DNA from: Tausonia pullulans
Taxonomy: Eukaryota; Basidiomycota; Tremellomycetes; Cystofilobasidiales; Mrakiaceae
NCBI GenBank assembly: GCA_951802195.1
Contig: OX637620.1
Coordinates: forward strand, 1 to 64,000
Direction: 5' to 3'
Length of the DNA stretch: 64,000 nucleotides
Shown: in pieces, positions 9,228 through 20,526 of the stretch
How positions within the stretch are numbered: the first letter of the stretch is position 1
How the letters are laid out: each line of letters begins with the position of its first letter
The notes under the pieces: generated by a model
Told to the model about the DNA's origin: nothing
What the model saw: only the letters and a program-made list of their open reading frames with translations
Database searches by the model: none
Program-made: the position numbers and the translations under genes

Positions 9228-9610
9228 GAGCAGATGTTTCACAAGGTCCCGGCCCATGAAGAACAGAGTTCATCCTGTGGCCGGTTTCACAGCGACCCGA
9301 TGGCGTTAAACTAAGTAGCCAATGGCAAGACAGGCCATTGATCCTCAGACAAGATGATATGCGTGCTCTCTTCCCGTCAAAATGTCCATGCTCCTGATGA
9401 GGCACATTGGCCAAAGACGATGCAAGTCGCGCATGATTTGGTTAGCCATCTTTAAAGCACACCGTTTGGGTATGAATAGCGGTTTTTCAGTGGCGGAAAC
9501 TCCCCTTCCTTGGCGTCCACCAACCTCATCTAACTCCATCTCACCCCATCTCACCCCATCTCACCCCAGTCCACCCCAACCCACCATCTCTCAACCTCTC
9601 AGCCTCAACA
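9228..9610 (+). promoter_or_regulatory. Upstream region of the multicopper oxidase gene
   Basis: This 383-bp stretch lies between an LTR remnant and the oxidase ATG. Just before the gene (about 9537-9570) it has tandem copies of CTCACCCCAT within a C-rich leader, probably the 5' untranslated region. No gene is seen. Confidence 0.4.
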
Positions 9611-12600
9611 ATGCGACTACCTTCATTCATCGCCGCCAAGCTGACACTTACAGCAAGTCTGGTCGTTGCTGCACCTCCTCTTCGTCGTCAGGCGGGTCCA
9701 AACCCTGATGTTACTGTCATACCGGAAATCACTCCGGCCATCGTCTTCAAGGACTACGAAATCGTCATCGATAATACGCCGGTTGCCCCTGACGGCTTCT
9801 TGCGAAGCAGTACAGTTGCAGGCCTCCCTGGACAGCCTGGAACCTTTCCTGGACCTGTAATCACGGCTAATCGAGGAGAGAACCTTCGCATCAAGGTCCG
9901 CAATGAGCTGGTGGATCCCACTATGAGACGGTCGACTTCGATTGTGAGAATGGGCTCCCAATATTTGCTTCGACTTTTGGCTGATGATATGACTCTTGGG
10001 ATGGGATGCCTTTTTTGTACGAAATAGCACTGGTAAGGGCTCGCTTCTCATTGCGAAGGTCGTCTCTTCTCCGGTTTGCTGATCACCCATCTTCATCACA
10101 GGCATGGGCTGTTCCAGGTACGGTTCATCTTGCATTTCGACGCCGTCATAATCTTTGCTGATGTCCAGCTTGGGGCTTGCCATTAGAACGAAACAGCTGA
10201 GGAGGACGGACCATCATTCGTTACGCAGTGCCCAATCGGACCAGTAAGCCAGCTTTGTCTTTCTCGCTCGCGGATGTCTCCCCCAGTAGTAACCGTCATA
10301 CTTTCCAGGACCCTGGCGCCAACGAGTACACATACGAGATCCCTTTGCACGAGCAGACAGGAACATTCTGGTACCACGGCCATTTGTCGTCGCAATACGT
10401 CGATGGTCTTCGAGGCCCTCTCGTCATTTACGGTGAGCCGAGTGTTGTGACGTGCTATGCTTGTTCCCAGCGAACTAACATCCTGCCGTTTCACATCTAG
10501 ACCAAGCTGACAGGGAGGTGTACGATTACGACGTGGACGATGAGGGTACTATTATCCAACTCGGAGATTGGTATCACAAGCCTACTTCGATTCTTCTCAA
10601 CGAGTTCTTTTCGGTGAGTCTAAATCTATTTGTCACACCTCTCAAGTCCCCCCCCCCCCCTTCTCGCCCCATTCTGACTCTCTCTTCCCAATAGCCGGAT
10701 AACGGAGGAGGCCACGAGCCAGTCGCCGACGCCGGAGTTATCAATGGTCGGGGCCGCTGCAGTGCGCGAGCGCCCAACCCCGCCGAATGCCCACAGGATG
10801 TGCCCTGGGCCCGTATCAATGTGCGGCAAGGCCAGAAATACAGGATGCGACTGATCAACAATTCCGGCTTTGGACACTTCCATGTGAGGTTTGATGGGCA
10901 CCCGATGACTGTCATCGAGGCGGATGGAATACTGCATCAGCCTCTTGTGAGGGATGAGGTCGAGATCTACGCGGCTCAACGTTATTCGGCCATTGTGAGC
11001 GCTCACCCCATTCATTCCTCGAACGAATGCGTGCTCACCAGATCAATTGGACCAGATCGACGCCAATCAGCCGGTAGGAAATTACTGGATCTACGTGAGT
11101 TGCCTCGTGGTCCCCCTGGGTCCTCTCTTGTTGACCCCTTTCGATCCAAAGGCACCGATGGAGATGAAGGGAGCTTCGAGGAACCCTAATCGTGTGTCCC
11201 AGGGCCGACGCCTTGGCCTCAGAGTCCGACAGCTGACTGCCTACTTCTTCTTGCCAGTTGACAAAGATAGGATCTTGGCCGTCCTACATTACGAAGGAGC
11301 GCCAGATGCCGATCCAACTACCGAACCCATCCTGCCCACCGTCGATGCGAGTTTTCCCACACTTGTTCAGGGCAATCCCCTCTCCCACCCCCCTGTTCTT
11401 TCGACTGACTCTGTGTTCCACGCCAGGCTCGCACTGCCGATATTCTCGAGGACGCCGAGATCGAGTTCGATGCCGTCAAAGACGCTCTTGAGACATCGGG
11501 AGCGTCGAGGGAGACCATCCAGAACCATCTGGCTTTCGTCAAGGTTTTCAAAAATACAGAGGATGAGAACGAGGCTAGCGAGCCGGATGATGACCCGCAG
11601 TATTCCCCGTTGCCGCCACCATCGTTTGACACGCTTGATGTGAGCGCCTTCTCACTTGGTATCATTGCACTGCTACGCTGATGGCTGCCCCCATCACCGT
11701 CATAACAGCCCGCCACTCTTGCGATAGCCCTCGCCGCCGAAGCGAACATCACTGCAATCCTCGAAACGATGTGCGCCGAAAACGCAGATCCAGTCTACAT
11801 CGCGACGCAGCGTCGCATCCTCGCAGGATTCCAATCCATTCGCGACGGTACATCATCGAGCAATGGCGCAGACGGCAGCTCCTCCCAGAGAATCTCCAGC
11901 CTGAAGGAGTTCGAACTCGTTCCTTTGAGGAATCCAGAGGTGCCAGGAGGAGCAGGGCCCGCAGATCATGTTGTCGAAATCAACTTTCGCAAGTGAGTAG
12001 GCGTCAGGGTGTGGCATTGGGAAAACATCGCCGACCGATGCCGGGATCTATTTCAGGGGCACAAACGAAGCGGGAAGCGTGGCGTGGTTTATCAATGACA
12101 TCCAGTATGCCCAACACACGATATACTGTCTTCCTGTCAACTCTACTGATCCTTTCGGACATCCACAGGTGGCAACCGCCGAACCCGCCCACCCTTCTTC
12201 AGATCCTCAGCACCAATGCCAGAAACGCCAATGACTTTGCACAAAGCTCAAACACCATCATCCTGAATCGTGGTGATATTGTCGAACTCCGCGTCAAGGG
12301 ATCCAGTAGCGGCATTTAGTGTGTTGCCCGTTTGTTTCCAGAGGGTTAAATAAGTCCTCACACCCCGTCTTTGATTCTGCGCAGTCATCCATTCCACCTC
12401 CACGGACATACCTTTAGCGTGGTGAAAGGGAAAGATGGGCCTCGTGCGTCCCGCGAAAGAGACCCTTCCTCAACTCAGCAGGAACATCCTAGCTGACGCC
12501 TTAGCCTTGCTTATAGCCAATTACGTCAATGCACCCCAGAGGGATGTTTCTGCTGTCGGAGGCGGTGGGTCTATCTTCCGCTTCGTGGCCACCAACCCGG

Positions 12601-12970
12601 GTCCTTGGTTCTTCCACTGGTTCGTCTCGCGATGATTTGTTACCGCTTTCGTCAAACTGACCTGTCGCACCCTGCGTGCCATGCCAACAGCCACATTGGT
12701 GCGCATCTGGAGATGATGACGTGACGCGAGGCAACCATTCTAGATACTTATTTCTTCCTTCATATGGCAGATTGGCATCTGGATTCCGGCCTTGCTGGTA
12801 AGCTGCTCACGATACATCCCTCATTGACCCCCGAGACCATCTGACGATGTCCTCCTTGTACAGTCATATTTGCAGAGGCTCCTGCAGACATTCCCGGTCG
12901 AGTCATTCCGGATGCACAGTGGGATCAGCTGTGTCCGATTTACAACGCCCTGCCGGCGGAAAAACAATGA
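9611..12970 (+). CDS. Secreted laccase/ascorbate-oxidase-like multicopper oxidase, 19 exons
   Basis: Oxidises phenolic or similar substrates while reducing O2 to water. An N-terminal secretion signal (residues 1-20, ending VVAAPPLRR) and no C-terminal membrane anchor argue for a secreted laccase-like enzyme rather than Fet3. Copper ligands are visible in order: HWHG (spliced over three exons), [13 protein letters not shown] and [12 protein letters not shown], the last with Leu at the axial type-1 position. Exons by eye: 9611-9943, 10028-10032, 10102-10117, 10187-10243, 10309-10432, 10501-10613, 10695-10994, 11056-11094, 11152-11191, 11258-about 11340, 11427-11639, 11709-11992, 12057-12104, 12169-12318, 12385-12443, 12517-12619, 12691-12698, 12771-12797, 12864-12970. 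All phases close, giving about 702-710 residues. An extra acidic insert of about 150 residues lies between domains 2 and 3 (exons 11-12). Exons 2 and 17 are only 5 and 8 nt. The exon 10 end is uncertain. Confidence 0.92.
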
Positions 12971-13415
12971 TCTTTATCTCGTTGTTGTCCCAAGGGACTT
13001 CGCCTCGCCAAATGGACATTTGATTGCATCCTTTTTGGGCATTTCTGTCATTTTTGTTTGCATCAGTGTCAACCGTAATACGCAATGCAGTACTTTATGC
13101 GGCTACCTGGCACCACGACAACTGGGATGGCGTGAGACGCCGAGTGAGCCGAAGGTGCTTGTGCTGGTTGGCGAGATGGAGAGGAGGAGATCGAACGTTG
13201 CCTGGAGGGTGTTGGCAAGAAGAATGTAAGTGGTTCGATATTTCGAGATGTGGCGTGATGGAGGTACTAGCGTATTCGAGGAATGCTAGGAATGGTTGCT
13301 GTGGTCGTATCAAGGTTTGATCAGGTATGGTAGTCACGAGGTCGATGAGAGAGAGCAAGGTGAGTGGGTACGCGCGGCTTGGGTCGTTGAGAGTCGCGGC
13401 GACTGCTTAGTCGCG
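12971..13415. other. Gene-free stretch after the oxidase
   Basis: Presumably the 3' untranslated region of the multicopper oxidase followed by non-coding DNA. No domain-bearing frame, RNA gene or repeat is seen. Confidence 0.45.
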
Positions 13416-13754
13416 GTCAGAATCTCGCAGACTTGCCACCTCGGCTCCGCACCTGTGTCGCCTCTTCCTTGTTGCTCGGCATTTCCATCACTTCTACCCT
13501 TTTTTCGCCACATCTGTCCCACACTCTTTGCTTTCTTACCCTTCTCACACCCTCCATTGTTCTCATCCCTCGTAGATAAACGCTCAGTTCATCGCTGATT
13601 TTCGTTCTGCACTCTGACGATCATTTGGGCTCGGCAAACCTGCCCAAGACCTCGAAGCGAGCCTGTGTCACTGCCAGTACTTCAGTCTACTATTCCACCT
13701 AGACCCCTCTTCTCACTCATCCTCTTTAGCCCTTGACCTTTGGGCCAATGCTTA
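13416..13754 (+). mobile_element. Diverged solo LTR, gypsy LTR family
   Basis: Runs from GGTCAGAATCTCGC through GCCACCTCGGCTCCGC, the core CTCAGTTCATCG and CTGCACTCTGACGATCATTT, to TTGGGCCAATGC. These blocks are in the same order as the element-sense LTR of the intact gypsy copy. Both termini are altered and no target duplication is evident, so it is an old solo LTR. Confidence 0.75.
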
Positions 13755-14189
13755 TATCTGGACGGCAAATGAAGATTTGACTACAACCAACGTAGATGGT
13801 GCATGCTCAATCAGCAGTGGAGTTGAGAGCGGTGTCCATGGTCCTGGTGACCTGTCTTTCTCATCAGTGGAGGGTCAAGGTAGCGTCATGCGCTTAGACT
13901 TGCAGATGCAGGTCGGTTTTGCAGCGATGCGCCGCCGTCTTACGCCCGGCCTGGTCCGAGATGACGTGGTCGGCCGTCCTCTGCCGCTCACCTAACCCTC
14001 CACCTATCCCCTAACCTTGCTGACTGTCGGCTGCAGCATCAGCTGATCCCGCTCGTCCGCCCAACTAATCTTCGTCCGGCTCATCGCTTATAAGGGACTT
14101 GCAGAAGGACACCCGTCTGTTTTCAACAGCCGTCTCCCCCCCCCCCCCCCCCCCGCTCTTTTTCCTTACCCTCCCGCAACAGCACAACA
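13755..14189 (+). promoter_or_regulatory. Upstream region of the NAD(P)-binding protein gene
   Basis: A 435-bp gene-free stretch. A TATA-like GCTTATAAGG lies near 14084-14093, and a run of 19 C (14136-14154) sits about 35 bp before the ATG within a pyrimidine-rich leader. Confidence 0.45.
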
Positions 14190-15236
14190 ATGGCAGTCTT
14201 CGCAGTTATCGGCGGTGAGCCTCCCCTCTTGCTTGGCTTTTTGATGCCATTTCGAACCTCCATGCTGAAAGTCTTCTCCCAATGTCTCTCTCGCGTGCGT
14301 CCGCAACATAACAGGCGGTTCCAAGATCGCCCTGCACTTCACCCGCCTCGCAACCCAGGCCAAGCACACCGTCCACTCGCTCGTGCGCAACGACGTGCAC
14401 GACGCGGACATCATCGCCGCCGGGGGCAGTGCGTCCCCTTTCCCTCCTTCTTCGCTCGACCCCTCGCGAGTGGCCACTGACAATCTCCCTTCAATCCTCT
14501 CCCCATTGCCTCGACTGTGCCCGACGACGAAACAGAGCCGACGCTCTTCTCGCTTGAAGACGACACACCGTCGGACCTCGCCGCCATTCTGCGCCGCACG
14601 CGGCCCTCGGCCGTTCTCTTCTCAGCTGGCGCGGGTGGCAAGGGCGGTCCTGAACGCACGCGTGCGGTCGACTACGAGGGCGCACTCAAGGTGTTTGACG
14701 GCATGGAGCTCGCCGGGGTCGAGCGAATAGTGCTCATCTCGGCGGCAGACGTCAGGGACCGAGGAGCCAGCCCGCCGAGCCACTACAACACGTCAGACCT
14801 CAAGAGGAGCGACCACATATGGGGTGCGTTGCAGCTTCCGCCCCGTCTCGCTCTCGAGCCATCGTCTGCGCGCTAACACCGAGGGACGATGGGCCGGGGG
14901 GGCGGGGTCTGATGGACGGCAGACACGATTGGGTCGTACATGCACTACAAGCTCCTTGCCGACCAGGACCTACTCTCCCGCCGGGCCCTTAAGCCGACCA
15001 TCCTCCGCCCGGGCCTCCTGACCGACGCCCCGCCCTCCAAGCGCGTCCTTCTCGGTTCGCCGCACCTTACTCAGGTCAGCAGGGCCGACGTTGCGGGCGT
15101 GGCGCTGCGGTTGCTCGAGGCCGACGGAGCGGCGGGGCTGGTGCTGGACCTGATGGAGGGGACGGAAGAGGGCGATGCGAAGGGCGAGTCGTGGGAGGAG
15201 GCGGTGAGGCGAGTGGTAAGCAAGAAGACTGAGTGA
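14190..15236 (+). CDS. NAD(P)-binding Rossmann protein (atypical SDR / NmrA-like)
   Basis: Four exons by eye (14190-14214, 14315-14428, 14536-14825 or so, 14923-15236) encode about 245 residues. The N-terminus MAVFAVIGGGSKIALHF forms the beta-alpha-beta nucleotide-binding start with a spliced GGGSKIA glycine loop. Later segments fit atypical short-chain dehydrogenases of the SDR_a5 type: the strand VERIVLISAADV, the YMHYKLLADQDL helix with a Tyr...Lys spacing, and KPTILRPGLLTD. Members bind NAD(P) and may act as redox sensors or epimerase-like enzymes; the substrate is not predictable. No signal peptide, so probably cytosolic. An old LTR starts 166 bp downstream. Confidence 0.85.
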
Positions 15237-15401
15237 GGGCGTCGATCCAGCGCAATGAGCACAGACAACAGCACAATGCTGGAAGAAAAGCTTGTAAATA
15301 ATCATGATGAACTAAACCTTCCAATTTAGCTCGCCAAAGGATGTTTTTTTGTGTATTTAAGTCATAAGTTACAAGTGGAGGACGAGGTAACCCTATGAGA
15401 G

Positions 15402-15763
15402 TGCTAGGATTGGCCAGGGGTCAAGGGCTGAAGGGGGACGGGTGAGGAGGGGCGTGGATGGAGGAGTGGGCGGAAGTGTGGTAGTGACACAGGCTCGCTT
15501 CAAGGTCTTAGGTAAGTTTGCCGCATCCAAATGATAGTCAGAATGCAGAACATATGGTACGACGAACTGCGTGTTTTATGAAGGGGGCGAGAGAAAGGGG
15601 GGTGATGAGAAAGACCCGATAACAAGGAATATGTAACTGATGAGGCAAATCAAGGAGCGTAGGAATGGAAATGCTGAGTGAGCGCGGGAGAAGTTACGCA
15701 GACGCCGAGTTAGCCATGCGCAGGACCGAGATGGTAAACCGGAAGATCCGGGAGATCCTGACA
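15402..15763 (-). mobile_element. Diverged full-length LTR, gypsy LTR family
   Basis: Begins TGCTAGGATTGGCC and ends GAGATCCTGACA, 362 bp, same orientation as the intact element and recognisably similar along its whole length but with many differences. Its flanks do not match (GAGAG versus AGAAA). It abuts the copia remnant at 15764, marking where the 5' half of that element was lost. Confidence 0.8.
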
Positions 15764-16874
15764 AGAAATCAACGAAGACCAGCCCGCTGTTCAATCGAAT
15801 GGGAGCTACGGCCGAGAGATGCGAAACAAAAGGTCGATCGCGGAACCAGCGGACACGGCGAAATACATCCAAACGGACTACGACATAACCGATTTCGTTT
15901 CGGAGGACTTCGTCGGCCACGCGCATGCGGCGAGACCAAACCTCCAGAATCTCCCATCACCATCACTACCCAAGACGTACGAAGAAGCAATGACGTCGGA
16001 GCACGCATACTTCTGGAGGAAAGGAATGGACGAAGATAGCCTCGATGGAAGGGAACGGTGTATTTGAACTCAAAGAGCTACCCTCGGGATCAACAACGGT
16101 AGAAGGGCGCCGGGATCATGCACTCAAGAAAGGAGCAGACGGGAGGATCACTCGCTTCAAGGCTAGATGGGTGGCCAAAGGGCTACAGTCAGCGCGAAGG
16201 AGTGGACTACGTCGAGACGTACGAGCCGGTATCCAAGCTCAACTCCCTGAGGATTGTCCTCGCCATAGCGGCATTAGAGGACCTCGACCTAGTCCAAGGA
16301 GACTTCAAAACGGCGTTCCTCACGGCAGACTTGGCCGAAACTGTCTACATGGATCAGCCAACAGGGTACGAACAGAAGGGAGGGCAGGACAAGAAACTGG
16401 CCGCGCACCTCCTCAAGGCCCTATACGGACTCAAACAATCTCGCATTCTACAACCATTCCTCGAGGTTCTTCAAACACGGTTCAACATCTATCCCCTCGA
16501 AGCGGATCACTGCGTCTACATCGGACATCGCGAAGGACGACGGATCATCTTGGTCCAGTACGTCGACGATTTCGTCGCAGCAGGAGGAAAGGAAGACCTA
16601 AGATGGGTCATGGAAGAAATCCAGAAGGAGTTCAAATTTGAAGACAGAGGAGATCTCAATCCCGGAACCATTCTCGGGATCGACGTTCACCGGGACCGAA
16701 CGGCAGGAACAATGTTCCTCAGCCAGAAACGATACGTCAAATCGGTCCTCGAACGCTTCAACATGAGCAATGCCAAGCCAAACAAGGTCCCGATGGACGA
16801 CTTTCCACAACTGTCAGTCCACTCAGAGGATCTCGCCTCGTCAGGAAAGGAAAAGCTAGCCGGCGTGCCAAACC

Positions 16875-17295
16875 TGTCAGGATCTCGCGGACTCGCTACC
16901 TCGACTCTGCGCCAGGCCAACGCGGCGCCAGTGTAGCCTTTCCCTTGCTTGATCACCATTCCCATTCCTTTATTCATTTGTTGCCTCATCTGTCCCACAC
17001 TCTTTGCTTTCTAAACTTTCTCATCACTTCCTTATTCTCATCACTTCCTTATTCTCATCGCTCCCTTGTTCTCACCACTGGTCCATAAAACGCTCATTTC
17101 ATCGTAGATTTCGTTCTGCACTCTGACTATCATTTGGACCCGACAAACTTGCCTAAGACCCTTAAGCGAGCTCGTTTCACCTCGATCACTTCAGTTCCCT
17201 TTCATCACCCGCCACCGTTCTCAGTACACTTCGTCACCAACGTCCCTCTCCTCGCCCAATCTTCTCTGCCATTGCCCCTTGGGCCAATCCTAACT
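16875..17295 (+). mobile_element. Solo LTR nested in the copia element (divergent subfamily)
   Basis: Starts TGTCAGGATCTCGCGGAC and ends CTTGGGCCAATCCTAAC, with the shared core CATAAAACGCTCATTTCATC in between. It splits the copia reverse transcriptase from its RNase H region. It is longer than the 358-bp LTR, partly through a short internal duplication around 17025-17060 (TCATCACTTCCTTATTC). No perfect target duplication is visible. Confidence 0.75.
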
Positions 17296-17642
17296 TTACC
17301 TCGAGGCGGTTGGCTCCTTCATGTATCTTCAAGTCTGCACACGACCAGACATCGCATTCGCGGTCGGAGTCGTTAGCCGATGCAGCTCGAACTCTCGAAG
17401 GGTCCACTGGGGAGCAGTCAAGACGATCTTCCGATATCTACAAGGGTCGGCAGACATAACACTCACGCTAGGAGGGAAACCAGATGCGCCGCTCATGGAA
17501 CTTTGGACGGATTCCGACTACGCCGGAGATCGCGAGTCACGACGATCAACAACAGGATTCACCGTCAAAGTCCTCGGACTAATCGTCATCTGGGCGAGCA
17601 GACGTCAAAAGGCAATCAGCCGGTCATCTCTCGAGGCGGAGT

Positions 17643-18002
17643 TGTTAGGATTGGCCCAAGGGTCAAGGGCTGAGGATGACGGGTGCCAAGGGGAGGGCGT
17701 GTGTGGAATAGTAGACTGAAGTGCGGGCAGTGACACAGGCTCGCTTCGATGTCTTGGGCAAATTTGTCGAATCCAAATGGTAGTCAGAGTGTAGAAGAAA
17801 ATGTACGATGAACTGAGTGTCTTATGGGCTAAGGGTGAGAAAACAAAGAGTGTGTGACAGTGTGGCTGAAGAGAGGCTGAAAATATGGAATCTGAGCAAT
17901 TAAGGGCGATGCTACACAAACGAGGAGCCGAGGTGGCGGGTCCGCGAGATTCTGCAGCCACATAAGCGCAGAGCCTATGTAGTGAATCGTAAGATCCTGA
18001 CA
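17643..18002 (-). mobile_element. Young solo LTR nested in the copia RNase H region
   Basis: 360 bp, nearly identical to the LTRs of the intact gypsy element, with TGTTAGG...CCTGACA ends. It is flanked by a perfect 5-bp target duplication GGAGT (17638-17642 and 18003-18007). It represents a gypsy insertion reduced to one LTR by recombination between its LTRs, more recent than the copia decay. Confidence 0.95.
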
Positions 18003-18426
18003 GGAGTACATAGCCATCTCGGCCGGATGCCAGACCCTCTGATGGGTCGCCAAACTCCTAGCACAGCTCGGATTCGACTTCACTTCAATCCCGGTTTACG
18101 TCGACAATCAAGGGGCGATCGAGACAACCAAAAACGGGACGCATTCGGAGAAGACGAAGCACATCGACATCGCCTACAAGTACGGGCGAGAGGCATTGCA
18201 GAGCGGATTCATTGAGCTCTAATACTATCTAACGGAGGACATGCTCGCAGACCTATTCACAAAAGCCCTGGGCGTGGGAAAACTCGAACGCTTCAAGAAG
18301 TCGTTAGGCATCATGAACCGCCCCTCGCACACGGATCAGAACACCGGCCAAGGTACGGGAAGGAGGAAGGAGCAGGAAGAGGAGCAGGAGCGCCAATGAA
18401 GGAGCTCTCAGCTCATCGAGTGGGAG

Positions 18427-18650
18427 TGTTGGAAGAAGCGATTCGCGGAGACCTATGGTCTAGTAACTTCCGTCCCTCTCTCCTCCATAATTAGTCATCC
18501 GTTTAGTCATCCCTCTTTCCTCGCCCGACCCGCCTACTCTCATTCGTGTCCTTCGAGGGTACTGCCCGCTGGCCGATGAACTGGCAGGCCCCCTTCCTCA
18601 ATGGACAACAGCACGTTTTCTCAACAGGAGTACTACAGGGTGTCTTAACA
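18427..18650 (+). repeat. Probable 3' LTR of the copia element
   Basis: Starts TGTTGGAAGAAG and ends GTGTCTTAACA, preceded by a purine-rich GAGTGGGAG. It lies at the expected distance after the last copia coding block. The matching 5' LTR is not in the window, so the boundaries rest on the TG...CA rule alone. Confidence 0.5.
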
Positions 18651-18939
18651 GGTACGCGTCCACATCCGATTAGATCAACTCCAGTGGACCAAGAGAATGA
18701 CAGGCGCTGTAACGCTTACCGCAGAACGCCCGGGGCTGGTCCCATGCTGGACCCCTCAATATGTCGATTTTGAGTTCCCGTGCCCCTTCGTTAAGGGCTA
18801 CCAAGATTGAATTCTGGTAAATATGCGCTGCAAGAGGGCTCGCTTGAAGCGCCTTCGACTGACGCTTGCCTTACTTGCGGAATGTCCAGATTACGCGCAT
18901 CGCGACAAACATCGGGCAGGTTTGTCAATGCATTCGTTC

Positions 18940-19350
18940 ACTGCTTTCAGTCAAGCGTAACGATGGAGACTGAAGAAGTCCGATTTCGTCTATCGCAGAA
19001 CGACACCGTCGACTGGGTGGTAGACATTCCCGAAAACATCGACTGTGATCAGTCCCTCCTCAAGTTGCCGTTCTCGGCTGCGTCACTTTTTCATGCAACC
19101 GGTCTTATCGGTAAGCTCCAGGTCACCTCGGCCACAACCTCTTCATAAGGCTACTCGGGAGCGCTCGCGCTCCTGGCGGCGGGAGTTTGCCATGCTCCTT
19201 TGAACGCATGGCTGCCTCGACTCGTCGGGTGGGTCGGCGAAGTCGGATGGCGGGTATTGAGGGTTAGGGAGCGAGCAATTCTATTTTGTTGGCTGGGACG
19301 CGTACAAAAGGTCAAACTAGAAAGCAAAATGTTCACGGACTTGCGCTTGA
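18940..19350 (+). pseudogene. Possible relic of a membrane transporter (ABC-type TMD-like)
   Basis: Two adjacent blocks show hydrophobic coding-like residues. One ends KLPFSAASLFHATGLIG (near 19110). The next (from about 19150) reads ALALLAAGVCHAPLNAWL followed by a basic helix and VQKVKLESKMF. The second resembles the loop after a transmembrane helix in ABCC-type transporters, where VRMVKL-type motifs occur. The link is weak and neither block starts or ends like a gene. It sits between copia and LTR remnants, so a decayed gene fragment is likely. Confidence 0.25.
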
Positions 19351-19369
19351 CGGCGCTTGAGACCAGTCT

Positions 19370-19500
19370 TGTCAGGATCACACGGATTCACCACGTAGGC
19401 TCTGCGTCTATGTGACTCTCAGAACCTCGCATACCTGCCACCTCGGCTCCGCGTCCGTGTAGTATCGCCCTTGTTTGCTCGGCTCCCATTTTTCGGCTTA
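19370..19500 (+). mobile_element. LTR fragment, gypsy LTR family
   Basis: Begins TGTCAGGATCACACGGATTC and continues through TAGGCTCTGCG and GCCACCTCGGCTCCGCG, matching roughly the first third of the element-sense LTR. The rest is missing. Confidence 0.75.
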
Positions 19501-20526
19501 TGCTCTCGTAGGGTGCTGAACTTGCCCCAGCAAAGATCTTGATGAGTTCGGATCTGGAACACGAGTGCGCGCATGACTCCTGTCAGTCGGACAAAGCACG
19601 TGATCTGAGAGTCAGAGACTGCTCATAACCTTGCCCCACTGGACTCTCGCGCTACTGGTCGGCCATGTTCTCGAAAGCGGAAAGCGAAGACCACTGGTGG
19701 AAGAGAACGAACAATACCTCGACTTTCACCTTCCCGATGCGTGGAGCGGCCCTTCTTGTCACTCAAGTCAAAGGCGTCTCAGTGCGATGGGCCTGTCGAT
19801 CGCTCAGGTACAATCTTTCAGGGTAGTCACTTGTGCTCTCCTGCCATGAACACAACTCGCTTCTGTCACTGGGAGCAGGGTGACACGTGTCCAACGTTGC
19901 TCGTTCGTCTCACGTAACAGCTGCACTCTTTTACTGAGCCAAGTGGCTTCGTGTCGGAAGGAGTTAATCCCAATTAATATACGTCGTTAAATAATATTAA
20001 AACAATAACGCATCATCAGCGTCGACCTTGCCATCGCGAAGCAAACCCACCCCCGCCTTCTCCCGCAGCTTGCTTGCGCTCGCTCCCGCCACACCTTCCT
20101 CTTTGTCCTGCATATAAAGTGACCTGCGTCTCACGGTGCTTCCATACGGCACAAAGCTTACCCCTGCAGCGGGCGGCGAGGTAGACTAGGGGAGTGAACA
20201 CACTATAAAGGGGCGAAGGAGTCTTAGACAAAGATCAAGACGAGGACGAGAGAGAGAATTGCATACCGAGGGGAGAAGAGGGCGCTGCATATTGAGATGC
20301 AGCGAGGGACTCCTCTGATCTGTTGACATTGGTCTATAATGGAAGTGTGGAAATGGGTCAGACGTGAGCTTGGAAGCACAGAACGGAACGGAAGTGGACT
20401 CACGAAGGACACCACCGAAGCCCGGGTGCGGCGGCAACAAGTAGCATCGTCGAAAGCAGACCGACCATTGTGTACAAGCCCAGACGAAGACGAGGGGAAC
20501 GGAGAGGGAGATTGGGAAAAGATCAT
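19501..20526. other. Gene-poor stretch downstream of the permease
   Basis: No convincing gene. It contains an AT-rich patch (about 19965-20010) unusual for this GC-rich window, and short frames without recognisable domains. The right end is probably the 3' untranslated region of the minus-strand amino-acid permease. Confidence 0.4.

Larger units (their letters stand above)
15764..18650 (+). mobile_element. Ty1/copia element, broken fossil, 5' half missing
   Basis: The remaining parts are the copia reverse transcriptase (KARWVAKG-like start, YGLKQSR, and the catalytic core QYVDDFVAA), the linker to RNase H (VCTRPDIAFAVG), and RNase H (ELWTDSDYAGD; TEDMLADLFTKALG near 18240). Gag, protease and integrase are absent. 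It is interrupted by two inserted gypsy-family LTRs (16875-17295 and 17643-18002), and its reading frame is further broken in several places. A probable 3' LTR follows at 18427-18650. It is older than the gypsy-family solo LTR inserted into it. Confidence 0.85.

Noticed and set aside
10228-10308. Apparent frame disagreement at the fourth intron of the multicopper oxidase
   Set aside because: Resolved by using the acceptor CTTTCCAG at 10308, which keeps frame and joins CPIGP to [10 protein letters not shown]; no pseudogene is needed.
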